A stretch of DNA of 64,000 nucleotides, from contig NZ_JAIRBA010000007.1 in assembly GCF_022008365.1 (NCBI RefSeq), forward strand, positions 1-64,000, written 5' to 3'. This DNA comes from Aequorivita vitellina (GTDB lineage: Bacteria; Bacteroidota; Bacteroidia; Flavobacteriales; Flavobacteriaceae). The translations under genes and the position numbers were made by a program. Below, piece after piece: positions 34,086-44,063 of this stretch; the first letter of the stretch is position 1; each line of letters opens with the position of its first letter. The notes under the pieces are model-generated. The model had not been told where the DNA came from and made no database searches. It saw only the letters and a list, made by a program, of their open reading frames with translations.

Positions 34086-34149
34086 CCCGAACTATCGGGG
34101 CTGAACCTTCAACCAGTTTATACTTTTTGTTTTGAGCAGTAACCTGCTC
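34086..34149 (-). promoter_or_regulatory. two hairpins in the rpsN-rpsH spacer
   Basis: GAGCAG-TAAC-CTGCTC (34134-34149) is a perfect 6-bp hairpin directly after the rpsN stop codon. CCCGA-ACTA-TCGGG (34086-34099) follows, about 33 nt before rpsH, and belongs to the dispersed CCCGA/TCGGG palindromes. Neither has a U tract. The role is unknown: mRNA processing, or control of rpsH and later genes, is possible. Confidence 0.55.
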
Positions 34150-34419
34150 TTACCAAGATGCCTTACGCACCCCTGGAATTAACCCAGAATTAGCCATTTC
34201 ACGGAACATAACACGTGAAATACCAAAAGTTCTCATATACCCTCTTGGTCTTCCGGTTAATTTACAGCGGTTGTGTAAACGAACTGGTGACGAATTTTTT
34301 GGTAGTTTTTGTAAACCCTCCCAATCGCCTGCTTCTTTTAAAGCTTTGCGCTTGGCGGCGTATTTTGCTACCATTTTTTGTCTCTTCACCTCGCGGGCTT
34401 TCATTGATTCTTTAGCCAT
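34150..34419 (-). CDS. rpsN: 30S ribosomal protein S14 (zinc-free long form)
   Basis: 89 residues: [60 protein letters not shown] and KASW. It is the long C-minus type, with a single cysteine instead of the CxxC...CxxC zinc ribbon of short S14. It sits in the 30S head. It lies 3 nt after rplE. Confidence 0.98.
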   Translation of the reverse strand: MAKESMKAREVKRQKMVAKYAAKRKALKEAGDWEGLQKLPKNSSPVRLHNRCKLTGRPRGYMRTFGISRVMFREMANSGLIPGVRKASW

Positions 34420-34422
34420 CTC

Positions 34423-34974
34423 TTAGTTCTTTTTAAAGGGTAATCCCAATTCTTGTAATAATGATTTCGCTTCTTTATCGGTGTTTGCTGAAGTGATGAA
34501 TGTAATATTCATTCCTTCAATTTTCTTCACTTTATCGATATCGATTTCTGGGAAGATAATTTGTTCGGTAATTCCCAAAGAGTAATTTCCTCTTCCGTCA
34601 AAACCTGTTGCTTTAATTCCGTTAAAGTCTCGTACCCTTGGCAAAGCTGAAGTTACCAATCTATCTAAAAATTCGTACATACGCTCTCCACGCAACGTAA
34701 CCTTAACGCCAATTGGCATTCCTTTACGTAGTTTGAAGTTTGCAACGTCTTTTTTAGAGTTTGTTGAAACTGCTTTTTGCCCGGTTATCTTTGTAAACTC
34801 ATCAACCGAATAGTCAATAAGTTTTTTGTCTGCTACTGCTGCACCCACTCCGCGGGAAACAACAATACGTTCCAATTTTGGTACTTGCATGACGTTTTTG
34901 TAACCAAATTCGTCAGTAAGGGTGTTCATCACCCTGCTATTGTACTCTTCTTTAAGTCTTGGTGTATATGCCAT
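34423..34974 (-). CDS. rplE: 50S ribosomal protein L5
   Basis: 183 residues: [38 protein letters not shown], the central [20 protein letters not shown] and [20 protein letters not shown]. The C-terminal part contains [28 protein letters not shown]. It binds 5S rRNA and touches the P-site tRNA. Spacing is 2 nt from rplX and 3 nt to rpsN. Confidence 0.98.
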   Translation of the reverse strand: MAYTPRLKEEYNSRVMNTLTDEFGYKNVMQVPKLERIVVSRGVGAAVADKKLIDYSVDEFTKITGQKAVSTNSKKDVANFKLRKGMPIGVKVTLRGERMYEFLDRLVTSALPRVRDFNGIKATGFDGRGNYSLGITEQIIFPEIDIDKVKKIEGMNITFITSANTDKEAKSLLQELGLPFKKN

Positions 34975-34976
34975 AA

Positions 34977-35303
34977 CTATATTGCTTGATTCGATTGTTT
35001 TGAAAACCGTACTTTTTTACCATCTTCGGTTTTGTACCCAACACGAGTTGCTTTTCCAGATTTTGGATCAACCAATGATAGGTTTGAAATATGGATAGGA
35101 GCTTCCTTTTTTACGATTCCGCCCTGAGGGTTTTTCGCACTTGGTTTTTCATGTTTTGAAACCATGTTCACTCCTTCTACGATTGCTTTGTTTTTGTCAA
35201 GGATTACTTTCATCACTTTTCCTTCAGAGCCTTTGTGGTCTCCTGCAGTAACTACTACCGTATCTCCTGATTTTATTTTAAGCTTTGTCATCTTAGTTTT
35301 CAT
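34977..35303 (-). CDS. rplX: 50S ribosomal protein L24
   Basis: 108 residues from ATG 35303; an in-frame ATG at 35291 ([14 protein letters not shown]) is closer to the usual L24 start and gives 104 residues. The first start is only 1 nt past the rplN stop, and the choice stays open. A KOW motif ([19 protein letters not shown]) is followed by [20 protein letters not shown]. It starts 50S assembly. Confidence 0.97.
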   Translation of the reverse strand: MKTKMTKLKIKSGDTVVVTAGDHKGSEGKVMKVILDKNKAIVEGVNMVSKHEKPSAKNPQGGIVKKEAPIHISNLSLVDPKSGKATRVGYKTEDGKKVRFSKQSNQAI

Positions 35304-35304
35304 A

Positions 35305-35673
35305 TTAAAGCACCTCTGGTGCCAATGATACTATTTTCATAAATTGCTTGTCGCGAAGTTCTCTTGCTACCGGGCCGAAAACACGTGTACCTCTCATTTC
35401 ACCTTGTGGGCTTAAGAGTACACAAGCATTATCGTCAAAACGGATGTAAGAACCATCAGGTCTTCTAATTTCTTTTACAGTACGTACTACTACTGCTGTA
35501 GAAACCGCTCCTTTCTTAATGCTACCATTTGGTGTTGCTTCTTTTACAGAAACTACAATTTTATCACCAATAGACGCATACCTTCTTTTTGTTCCGCCTA
35601 ACACGCGGATGCAAAGTACTTCTTTGGCACCGGTATTATCTGCGACTTTAAGTCTTGATTCTTGTTGTAACAT
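35305..35673 (-). CDS. rplN: 50S ribosomal protein L14
   Basis: 122 residues, the standard length. It opens [20 protein letters not shown] and has the signature [40 protein letters not shown] and [10 protein letters not shown] follow. It lies at the subunit interface, bridging to 16S helix 14. It starts 2 nt after the rpsQ stop. Confidence 0.98.
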   Translation of the reverse strand: MLQQESRLKVADNTGAKEVLCIRVLGGTKRRYASIGDKIVVSVKEATPNGSIKKGAVSTAVVVRTVKEIRRPDGSYIRFDDNACVLLSPQGEMRGTRVFGPVARELRDKQFMKIVSLAPEVL

Positions 35674-35675
35674 AA

Positions 35676-35939
35676 TTACTTCGCTCTTTCAATTATTTCT
35701 ACTAATCTCCAACATTTGGTTTTACTTAAAGGACGTGTTTCCATGATCTTTACAGTATCGCCTTCGTTGCAATTGTTTGTTTCGTCGTGCGCAACGTACT
35801 TTTTAGTTTTTGTTACGTACTTTCCGTACATAGGGTGTTTTATTTTTTTAACTTCTGCAACTACAATGGATTTGTCCATTTTATTGCTAGTTACCACGCC
35901 TATACGTTCTTTTCTTAAGTTTCTTTTAATTTCTTCCAT
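35676..35939 (-). CDS. rpsQ: 30S ribosomal protein S17
   Basis: 87 residues with one OB-fold: [60 protein letters not shown] and [20 protein letters not shown]. It is a primary binder of 16S rRNA at the 5' domain. It lies 15 nt after rpmC. Confidence 0.98.
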   Translation of the reverse strand: MEEIKRNLRKERIGVVTSNKMDKSIVVAEVKKIKHPMYGKYVTKTKKYVAHDETNNCNEGDTVKIMETRPLSKTKCWRLVEIIERAK

Positions 35940-35954
35940 CTTTCAGCTGTACAA

Positions 35955-36146
35955 TTATTGCACTTCTCTATTAGTTAGTTCCGTCGCGATTCTTGCTATC
36001 TCCCTTCTTTGGGATCTTAGTTGAATTGGATTTTCCAACGGTGAAATGGTATGTGCCATTTTAAGGTCTGTGTAAGCCTTTCTAGATTCAGCAAATGCTT
36101 CTTGTAGTTCTGCCGTTGATGCTTTTTTAATTTCTGATTGTTTCAT
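35955..36146 (-). CDS. rpmC: 50S ribosomal protein L29
   Basis: 63 residues forming the two-helix L29 hairpin: MKQSEIKKASTAELQEAFAE, SRKAYTDLKMAHTISPLENP and QLRSQRREIARIATELTNRE. It sits by the exit tunnel and helps dock the signal recognition particle and trigger factor. It lies 11 nt after rplP. Confidence 0.97.
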   Translation of the reverse strand: MKQSEIKKASTAELQEAFAESRKAYTDLKMAHTISPLENPIQLRSQRREIARIATELTNREVQ

Positions 36147-36157
36147 CTTTTAAAAAA

Positions 36158-36577
36158 TTATGCTTGGAAATCCCGAGACATTACAAATTTAGTTTTAACG
36201 GGAAGCTTTTGGGCTGCAAGGCGCAATGCTTCTTTTGCTGTTTCAACAGAAACCCCAGATACTTCAAAGAGCATTCTTCCAGGTTTTACTACAGCAGCGT
36301 AATATTCAACCGCACCTTTACCTTTACCCATACGTACTTCAAGAGGTTTTTTAGTAATTGGTTTGTCTGGAAAAATCATAATCCAGATAGAACCTTCTCT
36401 TTTCATAAAACGAGTTGCGGCAATACGAGCAGCTTCAATTTGTCTGGCTGTAAGAAATTCTGATTCCAACGATTTTATACCGAAGGTCCCGTACGCCAAT
36501 TGGTTGCCACGACCGGCATCGCCTTTCATACGGCCTTTTTGGTGTTTACGGTATTTTGTTCTTTTAGGTTGTAACAT
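36158..36577 (-). CDS. rplP: 50S ribosomal protein L16
   Basis: 139 residues: [60 protein letters not shown] and [20 protein letters not shown]. It organises the A-site tRNA region of the 50S subunit. It lies 18 nt after rpsC. Confidence 0.98.
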   Translation of the reverse strand: MLQPKRTKYRKHQKGRMKGDAGRGNQLAYGTFGIKSLESEFLTARQIEAARIAATRFMKREGSIWIMIFPDKPITKKPLEVRMGKGKGAVEYYAAVVKPGRMLFEVSGVSVETAKEALRLAAQKLPVKTKFVMSRDFQA

Positions 36578-36595
36578 TTTCTTTTATTTAAAAAA

Positions 36596-37321
36596 TTACT
36601 TTCTGCGACGTGCTTTGTTGCCACCGCGTCCTGAAGCGCCTTTACCACCACTCTTTTTGCCGGTTGATAAACCAACAAGTGGAGAAAGTTCTCGCTTTCC
36701 ATATACTTCGCCTTTCATAATCCATACTTTAACACCCAATCTACCATAGGTAGTGTGTGCCTCAACTAAAGCGTAGTCAATATCGGCTCTAAAAGTTGAT
36801 AAAGGAATACGACCCTCTTTGTAAGATTCTGAACGTGCCATTTCTGCACCGTTCAAACGTCCTGAGATTTGTACCTTAATACCTTCAGCATTCATTCGCA
36901 TTGTTGCCGCGATTGCCATTTTAATAGCACGACGGTATGAAATACGACTTTCAATTTGGCGTGCAATACTTGCAGCTACTAAAAATGCATCTAATTCAGG
37001 TCTTTTAATCTCGTGGATGTTGATCTGTACTTCTTTATCTGTAATTTTTTTAAGCTCCTCTTTTAACTTGTCTACTTCCTGACCACCTTTACCGATGATA
37101 ATACCGGGACGGGCAGTGGTTATAGTAACGGTTACAAGCTTAAGCGTACGCTCAATAATTACTCTACTCACACTAGCTTTACTTAAACGCGCGTGAACAT
37201 ATTTTCTAATCTTGTCGTCTTCGGCTAATTTATCGCCGTAGTCGTTGCCTCCGTACCAGTTGGATTCCCAACCTCTAATGATACCTAAGCGATTTCCGAT
37301 TGGATTTGTCTTCTGTCCCAT
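36596..37321 (-). CDS. rpsC: 30S ribosomal protein S3
   Basis: 241 residues. The N-terminal domain begins [20 protein letters not shown]; the KH type 2 domain has [20 protein letters not shown]. The C-domain has [20 protein letters not shown] and [21 protein letters not shown] Gly/Lys/Arg tail ([20 protein letters not shown]) ends it. It lines the mRNA entry site with helicase function. Spacing is 4 nt from rplV. Confidence 0.98.
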   Translation of the reverse strand: MGQKTNPIGNRLGIIRGWESNWYGGNDYGDKLAEDDKIRKYVHARLSKASVSRVIIERTLKLVTVTITTARPGIIIGKGGQEVDKLKEELKKITDKEVQINIHEIKRPELDAFLVAASIARQIESRISYRRAIKMAIAATMRMNAEGIKVQISGRLNGAEMARSESYKEGRIPLSTFRADIDYALVEAHTTYGRLGVKVWIMKGEVYGKRELSPLVGLSTGKKSGGKGASGRGGNKARRRK

Positions 37322-37325
37322 TTAA

Positions 37326-37736
37326 TTACTTGCTTTGTGTGTTATCGTTAGCTGCCAATACCAGTGTTACGTGGTTGGAGCGTTTTCTAATTCTATGCGC
37401 GCGACCTTGTGGTGCTGGACGTAGTCTTTTTAACATTGTTCCACCGTCCACACGGATTTCCTTAACAAAAAGATTTGCATCTTCTATTGAAGCATCTTCG
37501 TTTTTTTGTTGCCAGTTATTGATGGCAGACAAAAGAAGTTTCTCCAATTTACGTGAAGATTCTTTTGAACTAAACTTCAAAATGTTAAGTGCTTTGTCTA
37601 TTTTCTCACCACGTACCAAGTCTGCCATTAAACGCATTTTTCTTGGTGAAGTGGGGCAATTGTTCAATTTAGCCATGTAAATATTTTTCTTGGCTTCCTT
37701 GATTGCTTCTGCTCTTTCTCTTTTACGAACTCCCAT
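37326..37736 (-). CDS. rplV: 50S ribosomal protein L22
   Basis: 136 residues. The core has [40 protein letters not shown] and the C-terminal beta-hairpin region [20 protein letters not shown], which lines the peptide exit tunnel. An N-terminal extension ([20 protein letters not shown]) of about 20 residues precedes the core. It lies 6 nt after rpsS. Confidence 0.98.
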   Translation of the reverse strand: MGVRKRERAEAIKEAKKNIYMAKLNNCPTSPRKMRLMADLVRGEKIDKALNILKFSSKESSRKLEKLLLSAINNWQQKNEDASIEDANLFVKEIRVDGGTMLKRLRPAPQGRAHRIRKRSNHVTLVLAANDNTQSK

Positions 37737-37742
37737 GGCCTC

Positions 37743-38021
37743 TTATTTTTTACCTTTGTTTTTAGCACCTGCGTGACCACGGAATGATCTTGTAGGTGAA
37801 AATTCTCCTAGTTTATGCCCAACCATGTTTTCTGTTACATATACAGGAACAAATTGGCGTCCGTTATGAACTGCTATGGTTTGGCCAACAAAATCGGGAG
37901 TGATCATAGAAGCGCGTGACCAAGTTTTGATTACGGTTTTCTTGTTATCATCAACGTTTTGTTGAACTTTCTTGTCTAGTTTATAATGAACGTACGGTCC
38001 TTTTTTTAACGATCTTGCCAT
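37743..38021 (-). CDS. rpsS: 30S ribosomal protein S19
   Basis: 92 residues: [60 protein letters not shown] and [20 protein letters not shown]. It is a 30S head protein near the A site. It lies 3 nt after rplB. Confidence 0.98.
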   Translation of the reverse strand: MARSLKKGPYVHYKLDKKVQQNVDDNKKTVIKTWSRASMITPDFVGQTIAVHNGRQFVPVYVTENMVGHKLGEFSPTRSFRGHAGAKNKGKK

Positions 38022-38024
38022 AAC

Positions 38025-38849
38025 TTATTTCTTTCTACGTTCTAAGATATATTTATTACTTGCTTTAGTTCTTGAACGGGTTCTGTAACCTTTAGCAGGC
38101 ACACCGTTTCTAGAACGTGGATGTCCTCCTGAAGCTTTACCTTCACCACCACCCATTGGGTGATCCACCGGGTTCATAACAACTGGTCTTGTTCGTGGTC
38201 TTCTACCTAACCATCTGCTTCTACCAGCCTTACCTGAAACTAGCAATTGATGGTCGCTATTTGAAACGGCACCAATAGTAGCTAAGCAGCCAGCCAAAAC
38301 CAACCTGGTTTCGCCAGAGGGAAGTTTAACGGTAGCATATTTTCCTTCACGAGCCATAAGCTGTGCAAATGCACCAGCACTACGTGCCATAATTGCTCCT
38401 TGTCCGGGACGAAGCTCGATGCAAGAAATAATAGTACCTAATGGAATAGCTGAAAGTGGCATAGCGTTTCCTATCTCGGGTGCTACCGCATCGCCAGAGA
38501 GAACATTTTGCCCCACTTGTAGTCCGTTTTGTGCAATTATATATCGCTTTTCACCATCTTGATAGTTTAAAAGCGCGATAAACGCAGTACGGTTTGGATC
38601 GTATTGAATACTAGCAACGGTAGCAGGGATTCCTGCTTTGTCGCGTTTAAAATCGATAATTCGATATTTTCTTTTATGACCACCCCCTAAGTAGCGCATG
38701 GTCATTTTTCCTTGACTGTTTCTACCACCAGATCGTTTATTCGGAGCAAGTAAAGACTTCTCCGGCTTATCGGTTGTAATGGCGTCAAAACCATTTACAA
38801 CCCTAAAACGCTGACCTGGGGTGACTGGTTTTAATTTTCTTACTGACAT
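38025..38849 (-). CDS. rplB: 50S ribosomal protein L2
   Basis: 274 residues: [40 protein letters not shown] and the OB and SH3-like domains ([12 protein letters not shown]-type [40 protein letters not shown]). The C-terminal signature [20 protein letters not shown] includes the conserved histidine near the peptidyl-transferase centre. It lies 26 nt after rplW. Confidence 0.98.
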   Translation of the reverse strand: MSVRKLKPVTPGQRFRVVNGFDAITTDKPEKSLLAPNKRSGGRNSQGKMTMRYLGGGHKRKYRIIDFKRDKAGIPATVASIQYDPNRTAFIALLNYQDGEKRYIIAQNGLQVGQNVLSGDAVAPEIGNAMPLSAIPLGTIISCIELRPGQGAIMARSAGAFAQLMAREGKYATVKLPSGETRLVLAGCLATIGAVSNSDHQLLVSGKAGRSRWLGRRPRTRPVVMNPVDHPMGGGEGKASGGHPRSRNGVPAKGYRTRSRTKASNKYILERRKK

Positions 38850-38875
38850 TTGTGTCTAATTAAATCTAAGTTTCC

Positions 38876-39166
38876 TTAGATGTTACTGTAAAAATCTATT
38901 GTATCACCTTCCGCCACCTGTACGATTGCTTTTTTGTAAGCATTCGTTTTACCAGTTTGGACACCTGTTTTTGTATAACGGGTTTTTCTATCCGGGCGGA
39001 CATTCATTGTGCGAACTTTTTCAACAGAAACTCCGTAAGCAGCTTCTACCGCTTTCTTGATTTCTACCTTATTCGCCTTTGGGTTCACTACAAAGCCAAA
39101 CACATTTCTGTCTTCAGCATCTTTGGTAGCTTTTTCCGTAATTATAGGTTTAATTAAGATGTTCAT
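38876..39166 (-). CDS. rplW: 50S ribosomal protein L23
   Basis: 96 residues: MNILIKPIITEKATKDAEDR, FGFVVNPKANKVEIKKAVEA, YGVSVEKVRTMNVRPDRKTR and KKAIVQVAEGDTIDFYSNI. It sits at the tunnel exit and docks trigger factor. It lies 7 nt after rplD. Confidence 0.98.
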   Translation of the reverse strand: MNILIKPIITEKATKDAEDRNVFGFVVNPKANKVEIKKAVEAAYGVSVEKVRTMNVRPDRKTRYTKTGVQTGKTNAYKKAIVQVAEGDTIDFYSNI

Positions 39167-39173
39167 CTTGCTT

Positions 39174-39803
39174 CTATTTACTTAAGTTTGTTTCAATTCC
39201 TTCCAAAGAACCTTCAAATAGCACTACACTATTTGCATTCATAATTTTATAAGTACTTAATTGTGAGTTTGTTACAACCTCCGTACCTTTCAAATTGCGA
39301 GAGGACAAATATACATTATTATTTAAGTCTCCCAACACAAATAAAGATTTTTTGTTATCAAGCCCTAAACTCTTTAAAACCGCAGTAAAATTTTTGGTTT
39401 TAGGAGCGTCAAAATTGAGGTCTTCTAATACAACAATTGCTTTATTGTTAGCCTTCATCGATAAGGCCGATTTACGTGCCAAACGTTTAAGGTTCTTGTT
39501 TAATTTAAAAGAGTAGTTACGTGGACGCGGTCCAAACATTCTACCTCCTCCTTTAAATATACCAGACTTGATACTACCTGCACGGGCAGTACCAGTTCCT
39601 TTTTGTTTCTTTATCTTTCTAGTAGAACCAGAGATTTCTGCGCGTTCCTTTGCTTTGTGAGTTCCTTGTCTTTGATTGGCAAGGTATTGTTTCACATCTA
39701 GGTAAACCGCGTGATTGTTAGGCTCTATCCCGAACACATCTGCAGAAAGTTCAACTTTCCGGCCTGTGTCTTTTCCGTTTATATCTAATACAGCTACCTT
39801 CAT
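39174..39803 (-). CDS. rplD: 50S ribosomal protein L4
   Basis: 209 residues: [20 protein letters not shown], the extended loop with [20 protein letters not shown] and [20 protein letters not shown] that reaches the exit tunnel, and [20 protein letters not shown]. In E. coli L4 represses its own S10 operon through the leader before rpsJ. Its first base overlaps the last base of rplC, indicating coupling. Confidence 0.98.
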   Translation of the reverse strand: MKVAVLDINGKDTGRKVELSADVFGIEPNNHAVYLDVKQYLANQRQGTHKAKERAEISGSTRKIKKQKGTGTARAGSIKSGIFKGGGRMFGPRPRNYSFKLNKNLKRLARKSALSMKANNKAIVVLEDLNFDAPKTKNFTAVLKSLGLDNKKSLFVLGDLNNNVYLSSRNLKGTEVVTNSQLSTYKIMNANSVVLFEGSLEGIETNLSK

Positions 39804-40414
39804 TATTTCTCGATCATTACATAAGCGTTTTTATGGCCAGGAATTGCTCCTTTTACCACAAGTAGATTCTTTTCAGGAACTACTTTTAAAACTCTCAAAT
39901 TTTCAACTTTTACTCTTTCATTGCCCATTTGACCTGCCATTCTCATTCCTTTAAAAACTCTTGCAGGATATGATGCAGCTCCAATAGAACCTGGTGCGCG
40001 TAAACGGTTGTGCTGACCGTGTGTGGCTTGCCCAACACCGCCAAAACCGTGACGTTTTACAACTCCCTGGAAACCTTTACCTTTTGATGTACCCGCAATA
40101 TCAACGAATTCACCTTCAATAAAATGCTCCACAGTTATTGTGTCACCTAATTTGTATTCTTCTTCAAAATTCTTGAATTCGGCGACTTTGCGTTTTGCAA
40201 CGGTTCCTGCTTTTTTGGCATGCCCTTCGGCAGCTTTAGTTACAGTCTTCTTGTCATCGAAACCAAGCTGAAGAGCGTTGTACCCGTCAACCTCTTTGGT
40301 TCTGACTTGGGTGACAACACAGGGTCCTGCTTCTATAACGGTGCACGGAATGTTCTTTCCGTTCTCGTCAAAGATGCTGGTCATCCCTATCTTTCTTCCA
40401 ATTAACCCAGACAT
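39803..40414 (-). CDS. rplC: 50S ribosomal protein L3
   Basis: 203 residues: [20 protein letters not shown], then [40 protein letters not shown] and [20 protein letters not shown]. The tip loop approaches the peptidyl-transferase centre. A 200-nt spacer with several hairpins separates it from rpsJ, though elsewhere in this operon genes are tightly packed. Confidence 0.98.
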   Translation of the reverse strand: MSGLIGRKIGMTSIFDENGKNIPCTVIEAGPCVVTQVRTKEVDGYNALQLGFDDKKTVTKAAEGHAKKAGTVAKRKVAEFKNFEEEYKLGDTITVEHFIEGEFVDIAGTSKGKGFQGVVKRHGFGGVGQATHGQHNRLRAPGSIGAASYPARVFKGMRMAGQMGNERVKVENLRVLKVVPEKNLLVVKGAIPGHKNAYVMIEK

Positions 40415-40488
40415 ATTTAATTATTTATTGATTATTACTATTTTTTATTGTGATATGCGAATAATCGCGATATACCCTTTAAAGCAAA

Positions 40489-40628
40489 CGGGATCAAAAT
40501 AAATTCGATCCCGAATGTTACTTTGTTTTCCGTTTTTCCCCAACCATCGTTGAGGACATTTTTAACCTTTACACGATCCCAAAGCTAGTTCGGGATGTAA
40601 ATCAAAGTTTATAACTAAACTTTGATTT
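40489..40628 (-). promoter_or_regulatory. structured rpsJ-rplC spacer (three inverted repeats)
   Basis: In transcript order: AAATCAAAGTTTA-GTTA-TAAACTTTGATTT (40599-40628), a perfect 13-bp stem overlapping the rpsJ stop codon; ATCCC...GGGAT (40576-40596), a copy of the dispersed palindrome; and CGGGATC...GATCCCG (40489-40513), a 7-bp stem with an 11-nt loop. The last is about 75 nt before rplC. None is followed by a proper U tract. The position suits attenuation, mRNA processing or L4-type feedback control, all inference. Confidence 0.65.
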
Positions 40629-40920
40629 CCACTTCTACCCCGCTTGGCAACTCTAACTTCATTAGAGCGTCAATTGTTTTTGAAGAAGAACTGTAGATAT
40701 CCAAAAGTCTTTTGTACGAACTTAATTGGAACTGTTCCCTACTTTTCTTGTTCACGTGCGGAGAGCGCAATACGGTAAAGATTTTTTTATGTGTTGGTAA
40801 AGGAATTGGCCCTGTTACTACAGCTCCAGTACTCTTTACAGTCTTTACGATTTTTTCAGCAGATTTGTCCACCAAATTGTGATCGTAAGATTTTAGTTTT
40901 ATTCTTATTTTTTGACTCAT
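40615..40920 (-). CDS. rpsJ: 30S ribosomal protein S10
   Basis: 101 residues: [60 protein letters not shown] and the C-terminal [11 protein letters not shown]. It is a 30S head protein and also NusE of the antitermination complex. It lies 11 nt after fusA, linking the str and S10 operons. Its stop codon lies inside a 13-bp inverted repeat. Confidence 0.98.
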   Translation of the reverse strand: MSQKIRIKLKSYDHNLVDKSAEKIVKTVKSTGAVVTGPIPLPTHKKIFTVLRSPHVNKKSREQFQLSSYKRLLDIYSSSSKTIDALMKLELPSGVEVEIKV

Positions 40921-40931
40921 TGCTGAAATAA

Positions 40932-43061
40932 TTATTCGTTAGCGGTTCCTCTTGCTGCTGCAATTACACTTTCTGAAATATTAGAAGGTGTTTCGGCATA
41001 GTGTGAAAATTCCATAGTTGATGTAGCACGACCTGAAGACAATGTTCTTAATGTAGTTACATAACCAAACATTTCAGAAAGTGGCACTTCAGCTTTAATA
41101 ACTTTTACACCAGCTCGATCTCCCATACTTGTAATGGTACCTCGACGTCTGTTAAGGTCACCAACAATATCGCCCATATTTTCTTCTGGCGTAAGTGCTT
41201 CCAGCTTCATAATAGGCTCTAAAATAACAGCCCCAGCTTTTTTAGCAACTTCTTTAAATCCTAGTTTTGCTGCCAATTCAAAAGACAAAGCATCAGAATC
41301 CACTGGGTGGAAAGATCCGTCTTTTAAAGTAACTTTCATACTATCAACTTCAAAACCTGCAAGTGGTCCATTTACCATAGCTTGTTTGAAACCTTTTTCA
41401 ACCGAAGGAATAAATTCTTTTGGTACGTTACCACCTTTTACAGCGTTTACGAACTCTAAACCTATTTTACCTTCTTCAGCTGGTTCTAGTGTAAATACAA
41501 TATCGGCAAATTTACCGCGACCACCAGACTGCTTTTTATAAACCTCTCTGTGATCTGCAACTCTTGTTACAGCTTCTTTATACTCTACTTGTGGCTGTCC
41601 TTGGTTTACTTCTACTTTAAATTCGCGACGTAAACGATCTACAAGAACATCTAAGTGAAGTTCGCCCATTCCAGAAATAATTGTTTGTCCAGAAGCTTCG
41701 TCTGTACGCACTTGGAAGGTTGGATCTTCTTCTGCCAGTTTTGATAAAGCCATTCCTAATTTATCAACATCTGCTTTGGTTTTAGGCTCTACCGCAACCC
41801 CAATTACAGGGTCTGGGAATTCCATACTTTCCAAAACTATAGGATGCTTTTCTGCAGAAAGTGTATCACCGGTTTTAATATCTTTAAAACCTACACCAGC
41901 TCCAATATCTCCCGCCTCAATAAAATCAATTGCATTTTGCTTGTTAGCGTGCATTTGATAGATACGCGATATACGCTCTTTGTTACCGGTACGGTTGTTA
42001 AGCACATACGAACCTGCATCTAAGTGACCTGAATAAGCGCGGAAGAAAGCTAAACGACCAACAAAAGGGTCTGTAGCAATTTTAAATGCAAGAGCAGCAA
42101 ATGGCTCATCTACACTTGGTTTGCGCAATTCTTCTTTTTCAGTATCTGGATTTACACCTACAATACCATCTTTATCCATTGGAGAAGGAAGGTAGCGGCA
42201 CACTCCATCAATTAAGAATTGAACACCTTTATTTTTAAAGGAAGAACCACATATCATTGGTATGATACTCATATCCATTACAGCAGCACGAAGCGCAGCA
42301 TGCACTTCATCTTCTGTAATTGAATCTTCGTCTTCCATATATTTTTCTAGTAGGTTTTCGTCATAGGCAGCAACTTCTTCAATAAGTTTACCACGGTACA
42401 AACGCACCTCCTCTTTCATATCTTCAGGAATATCTACAACGTCAAAAGTAGCGCCAAAGGTATCATCGTGCCAAACGATAGCACGGTTCTTAACCAAATC
42501 TACAATACCTTTAAAATCAGCTTCTTCACCTAAAGGCAAAACGATTGGCACTGCATTGGATCCTAACATATCTTTTACTTGCTGGCATACTGCCAAGAAG
42601 TTTGATCCGTTACGGTCCATTTTATTTACAAAACCAATACGAGGTACTTTATAGTTATCGGCCAATCTCCAGTTAGTTTCAGATTGTGGCTCTACACCAT
42701 CTACTGCACTAAACAAAAACACCAGACCATCAAGAACTCTAAGCGAACGGTTTACCTCTACGGTAAAATCTACGTGGCCGGGAGTATCTATAATATTAAA
42801 GTGGTACTCTTTTGTATTTGGCAATGGTTGCGCATTTTCCATCGGAAACTTCCACTTACAAGTAGTTGCAGCCGAAGTAATGGTAATACCACGCTCCTGC
42901 TCCTGCTCCATCCAGTCCATTGTTGCAGAACCTTCGTGAGTTTCACCCAATTTGTGGTTTACGCCCGTGTAAAATAGTATACGTTCAGTTGTAGTTGTTT
43001 TACCAGCATCAATATGCGCGGCAATTCCTATATTTCTTGTGTATGTTAAATCTCTTCCCAT
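40932..43061 (-). CDS. fusA: translation elongation factor G
   Basis: 709 residues, the usual length. The GTPase domain shows G1 [15 protein letters not shown]2 region [13 protein letters not shown]3 [12 protein letters not shown] and G4 VNKMDR. Domains II-V follow, with [20 protein letters not shown] and the domain IV stretch [20 protein letters not shown]. It moves tRNAs and mRNA after peptide transfer. It lies 3 nt after rpsG. There is no tuf gene next to it, unlike in enterobacteria. Confidence 0.98.
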   Translation of the reverse strand: MGRDLTYTRNIGIAAHIDAGKTTTTERILFYTGVNHKLGETHEGSATMDWMEQEQERGITITSAATTCKWKFPMENAQPLPNTKEYHFNIIDTPGHVDFTVEVNRSLRVLDGLVFLFSAVDGVEPQSETNWRLADNYKVPRIGFVNKMDRNGSNFLAVCQQVKDMLGSNAVPIVLPLGEEADFKGIVDLVKNRAIVWHDDTFGATFDVVDIPEDMKEEVRLYRGKLIEEVAAYDENLLEKYMEDEDSITEDEVHAALRAAVMDMSIIPMICGSSFKNKGVQFLIDGVCRYLPSPMDKDGIVGVNPDTEKEELRKPSVDEPFAALAFKIATDPFVGRLAFFRAYSGHLDAGSYVLNNRTGNKERISRIYQMHANKQNAIDFIEAGDIGAGVGFKDIKTGDTLSAEKHPIVLESMEFPDPVIGVAVEPKTKADVDKLGMALSKLAEEDPTFQVRTDEASGQTIISGMGELHLDVLVDRLRREFKVEVNQGQPQVEYKEAVTRVADHREVYKKQSGGRGKFADIVFTLEPAEEGKIGLEFVNAVKGGNVPKEFIPSVEKGFKQAMVNGPLAGFEVDSMKVTLKDGSFHPVDSDALSFELAAKLGFKEVAKKAGAVILEPIMKLEALTPEENMGDIVGDLNRRRGTITSMGDRAGVKVIKAEVPLSEMFGYVTTLRTLSSGRATSTMEFSHYAETPSNISESVIAAARGTANE

Positions 43062-43064
43062 TGT

Positions 43065-43541
43065 TTAGAATCTGAAATGTGAGAATGCTTTGTTAGCTTC
43101 TGCCATTTTATGAGTATCCATACGTTTCTTAACTGCTGCACCTTCTTCTTTGGAAGCAGCAAGAATCTCGCCTGCTAATTTAGCGGCCATGGATTTCTCG
43201 TTTCTTTTTCTTGAATACGTTATTAACCATTTCATTGCAGTTGCAATTTTACGGTCTGGACGAATTTGCATAGGAATTTGGAAGGTTGCCCCACCAACTC
43301 TACGGCTACGCACCTCTACGTGAGGCATTACATTAGAAAGCGCATCTTTCCAAAGCTCTAACGCAGTTTTTTCGTCGTCTTGTTTTTTTTCATCTACAAT
43401 GTCAATTGCATCATAGAAAACTTTAAAAGCCACACTCTTTTTTCCATCCCACATCATGTTGTTTACGAAACGCGTAACCAACTGGTCGTTAAACCTTGGA
43501 TCCGGTAAAAGAGGTCTTTTTTTGGCCTGTTTTTTTCTCAT
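43065..43541 (-). CDS. rpsG: 30S ribosomal protein S7
   Basis: 158 residues: [60 protein letters not shown] and the C-terminal [19 protein letters not shown]. It nucleates 30S head assembly at the E site and in E. coli represses the str operon from the rpsL-rpsG spacer. Here that spacer is 92 nt long and contains a hairpin. Confidence 0.98.
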   Translation of the reverse strand: MRKKQAKKRPLLPDPRFNDQLVTRFVNNMMWDGKKSVAFKVFYDAIDIVDEKKQDDEKTALELWKDALSNVMPHVEVRSRRVGGATFQIPMQIRPDRKIATAMKWLITYSRKRNEKSMAAKLAGEILAASKEEGAAVKKRMDTHKMAEANKAFSHFRF

Positions 43542-43613
43542 TTGTTGTTTTGTTAATGGTAAACGCTAAATATTTTATCAATAATTGGCGCTAAACCCGT
43601 TTTCATTTTTCTT

Positions 43614-43634
43614 AAAACGCAAGCGTTGCGTTTT
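43614..43634 (-). promoter_or_regulatory. hairpin at the rpsL stop codon (rpsL-rpsG spacer)
   Basis: AAAACGCAA-GCG-TTGCGTTTT is a perfect 9-bp stem beginning at the rpsL stop codon. Further into the spacer TTTAGCG occurs twice on the minus strand (about 43587-43594 and 43561-43567). In E. coli S7 binds the rpsL-rpsG spacer to repress translation, so this is the analogous place; the E. coli structure itself is not recognisable. Confidence 0.55.
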
Positions 43635-44008
43635 TACTTCTTAGGGCGTTTTGCTCCGTACTTAGATCTACGTTGCGTGCGGCCTGCAACACCTGCGGTG
43701 TCTAATGCTCCACGAACAATGTGATATCTAACTCCTGGCAAATCTTTTACCCTTCCACCTCTAACCAATACTATCGAGTGCTCTTGGAGATTGTGACCCT
43801 CGCCTGGGATGTATGCGTTTACTTCCTTACCATTTGTAAGTCTTACCCTTGCAACTTTACGCATTGCAGAGTTAGGCTTCTTAGGCGTAGTAGTATATAC
43901 ACGCGTACAAACACCACGACGTTGTGGGCACGAATCCAAAGCAACCGATTTACTCTTCTTGGTTATTTTGGTCCTTCCTTTACGTACTAATTGTGAAATT
44001 GTTGGCAT
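43634..44008 (-). CDS. rpsL: 30S ribosomal protein S12
   Basis: 124 residues: [60 protein letters not shown] and [20 protein letters not shown]. Lysines at the streptomycin-resistance sites (TPKKPN and the KDLPGVRYH loop) are wild-type. It guards decoding accuracy. It is the first gene of the superoperon, with a full-consensus promoter 56 nt upstream. Confidence 0.98.
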   Translation of the reverse strand: MPTISQLVRKGRTKITKKSKSVALDSCPQRRGVCTRVYTTTPKKPNSAMRKVARVRLTNGKEVNAYIPGEGHNLQEHSIVLVRGGRVKDLPGVRYHIVRGALDTAGVAGRTQRRSKYGAKRPKK

Positions 44009-44044
44009 ATAAAATATGTATTATTACTGTTTAAAAATAAAACA

Positions 44045-44060
44045 CCCCTATTTTTAGGGG
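44045..44060 (-). promoter_or_regulatory. 5' leader hairpin of the rpsL superoperon
   Basis: In the transcript CCCCUA-AAAA-UAGGGG forms a 6-bp stem followed by UGUUUUAUUUUU. If transcription starts just after the -7 box, the hairpin is at the very 5' end of the mRNA. It looks like a terminator, but a stem that close to the start is more likely a 5' mRNA-stabilising element or a start-site-linked attenuator. Confidence 0.55.
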
Positions 44061-44063
44061 ATG

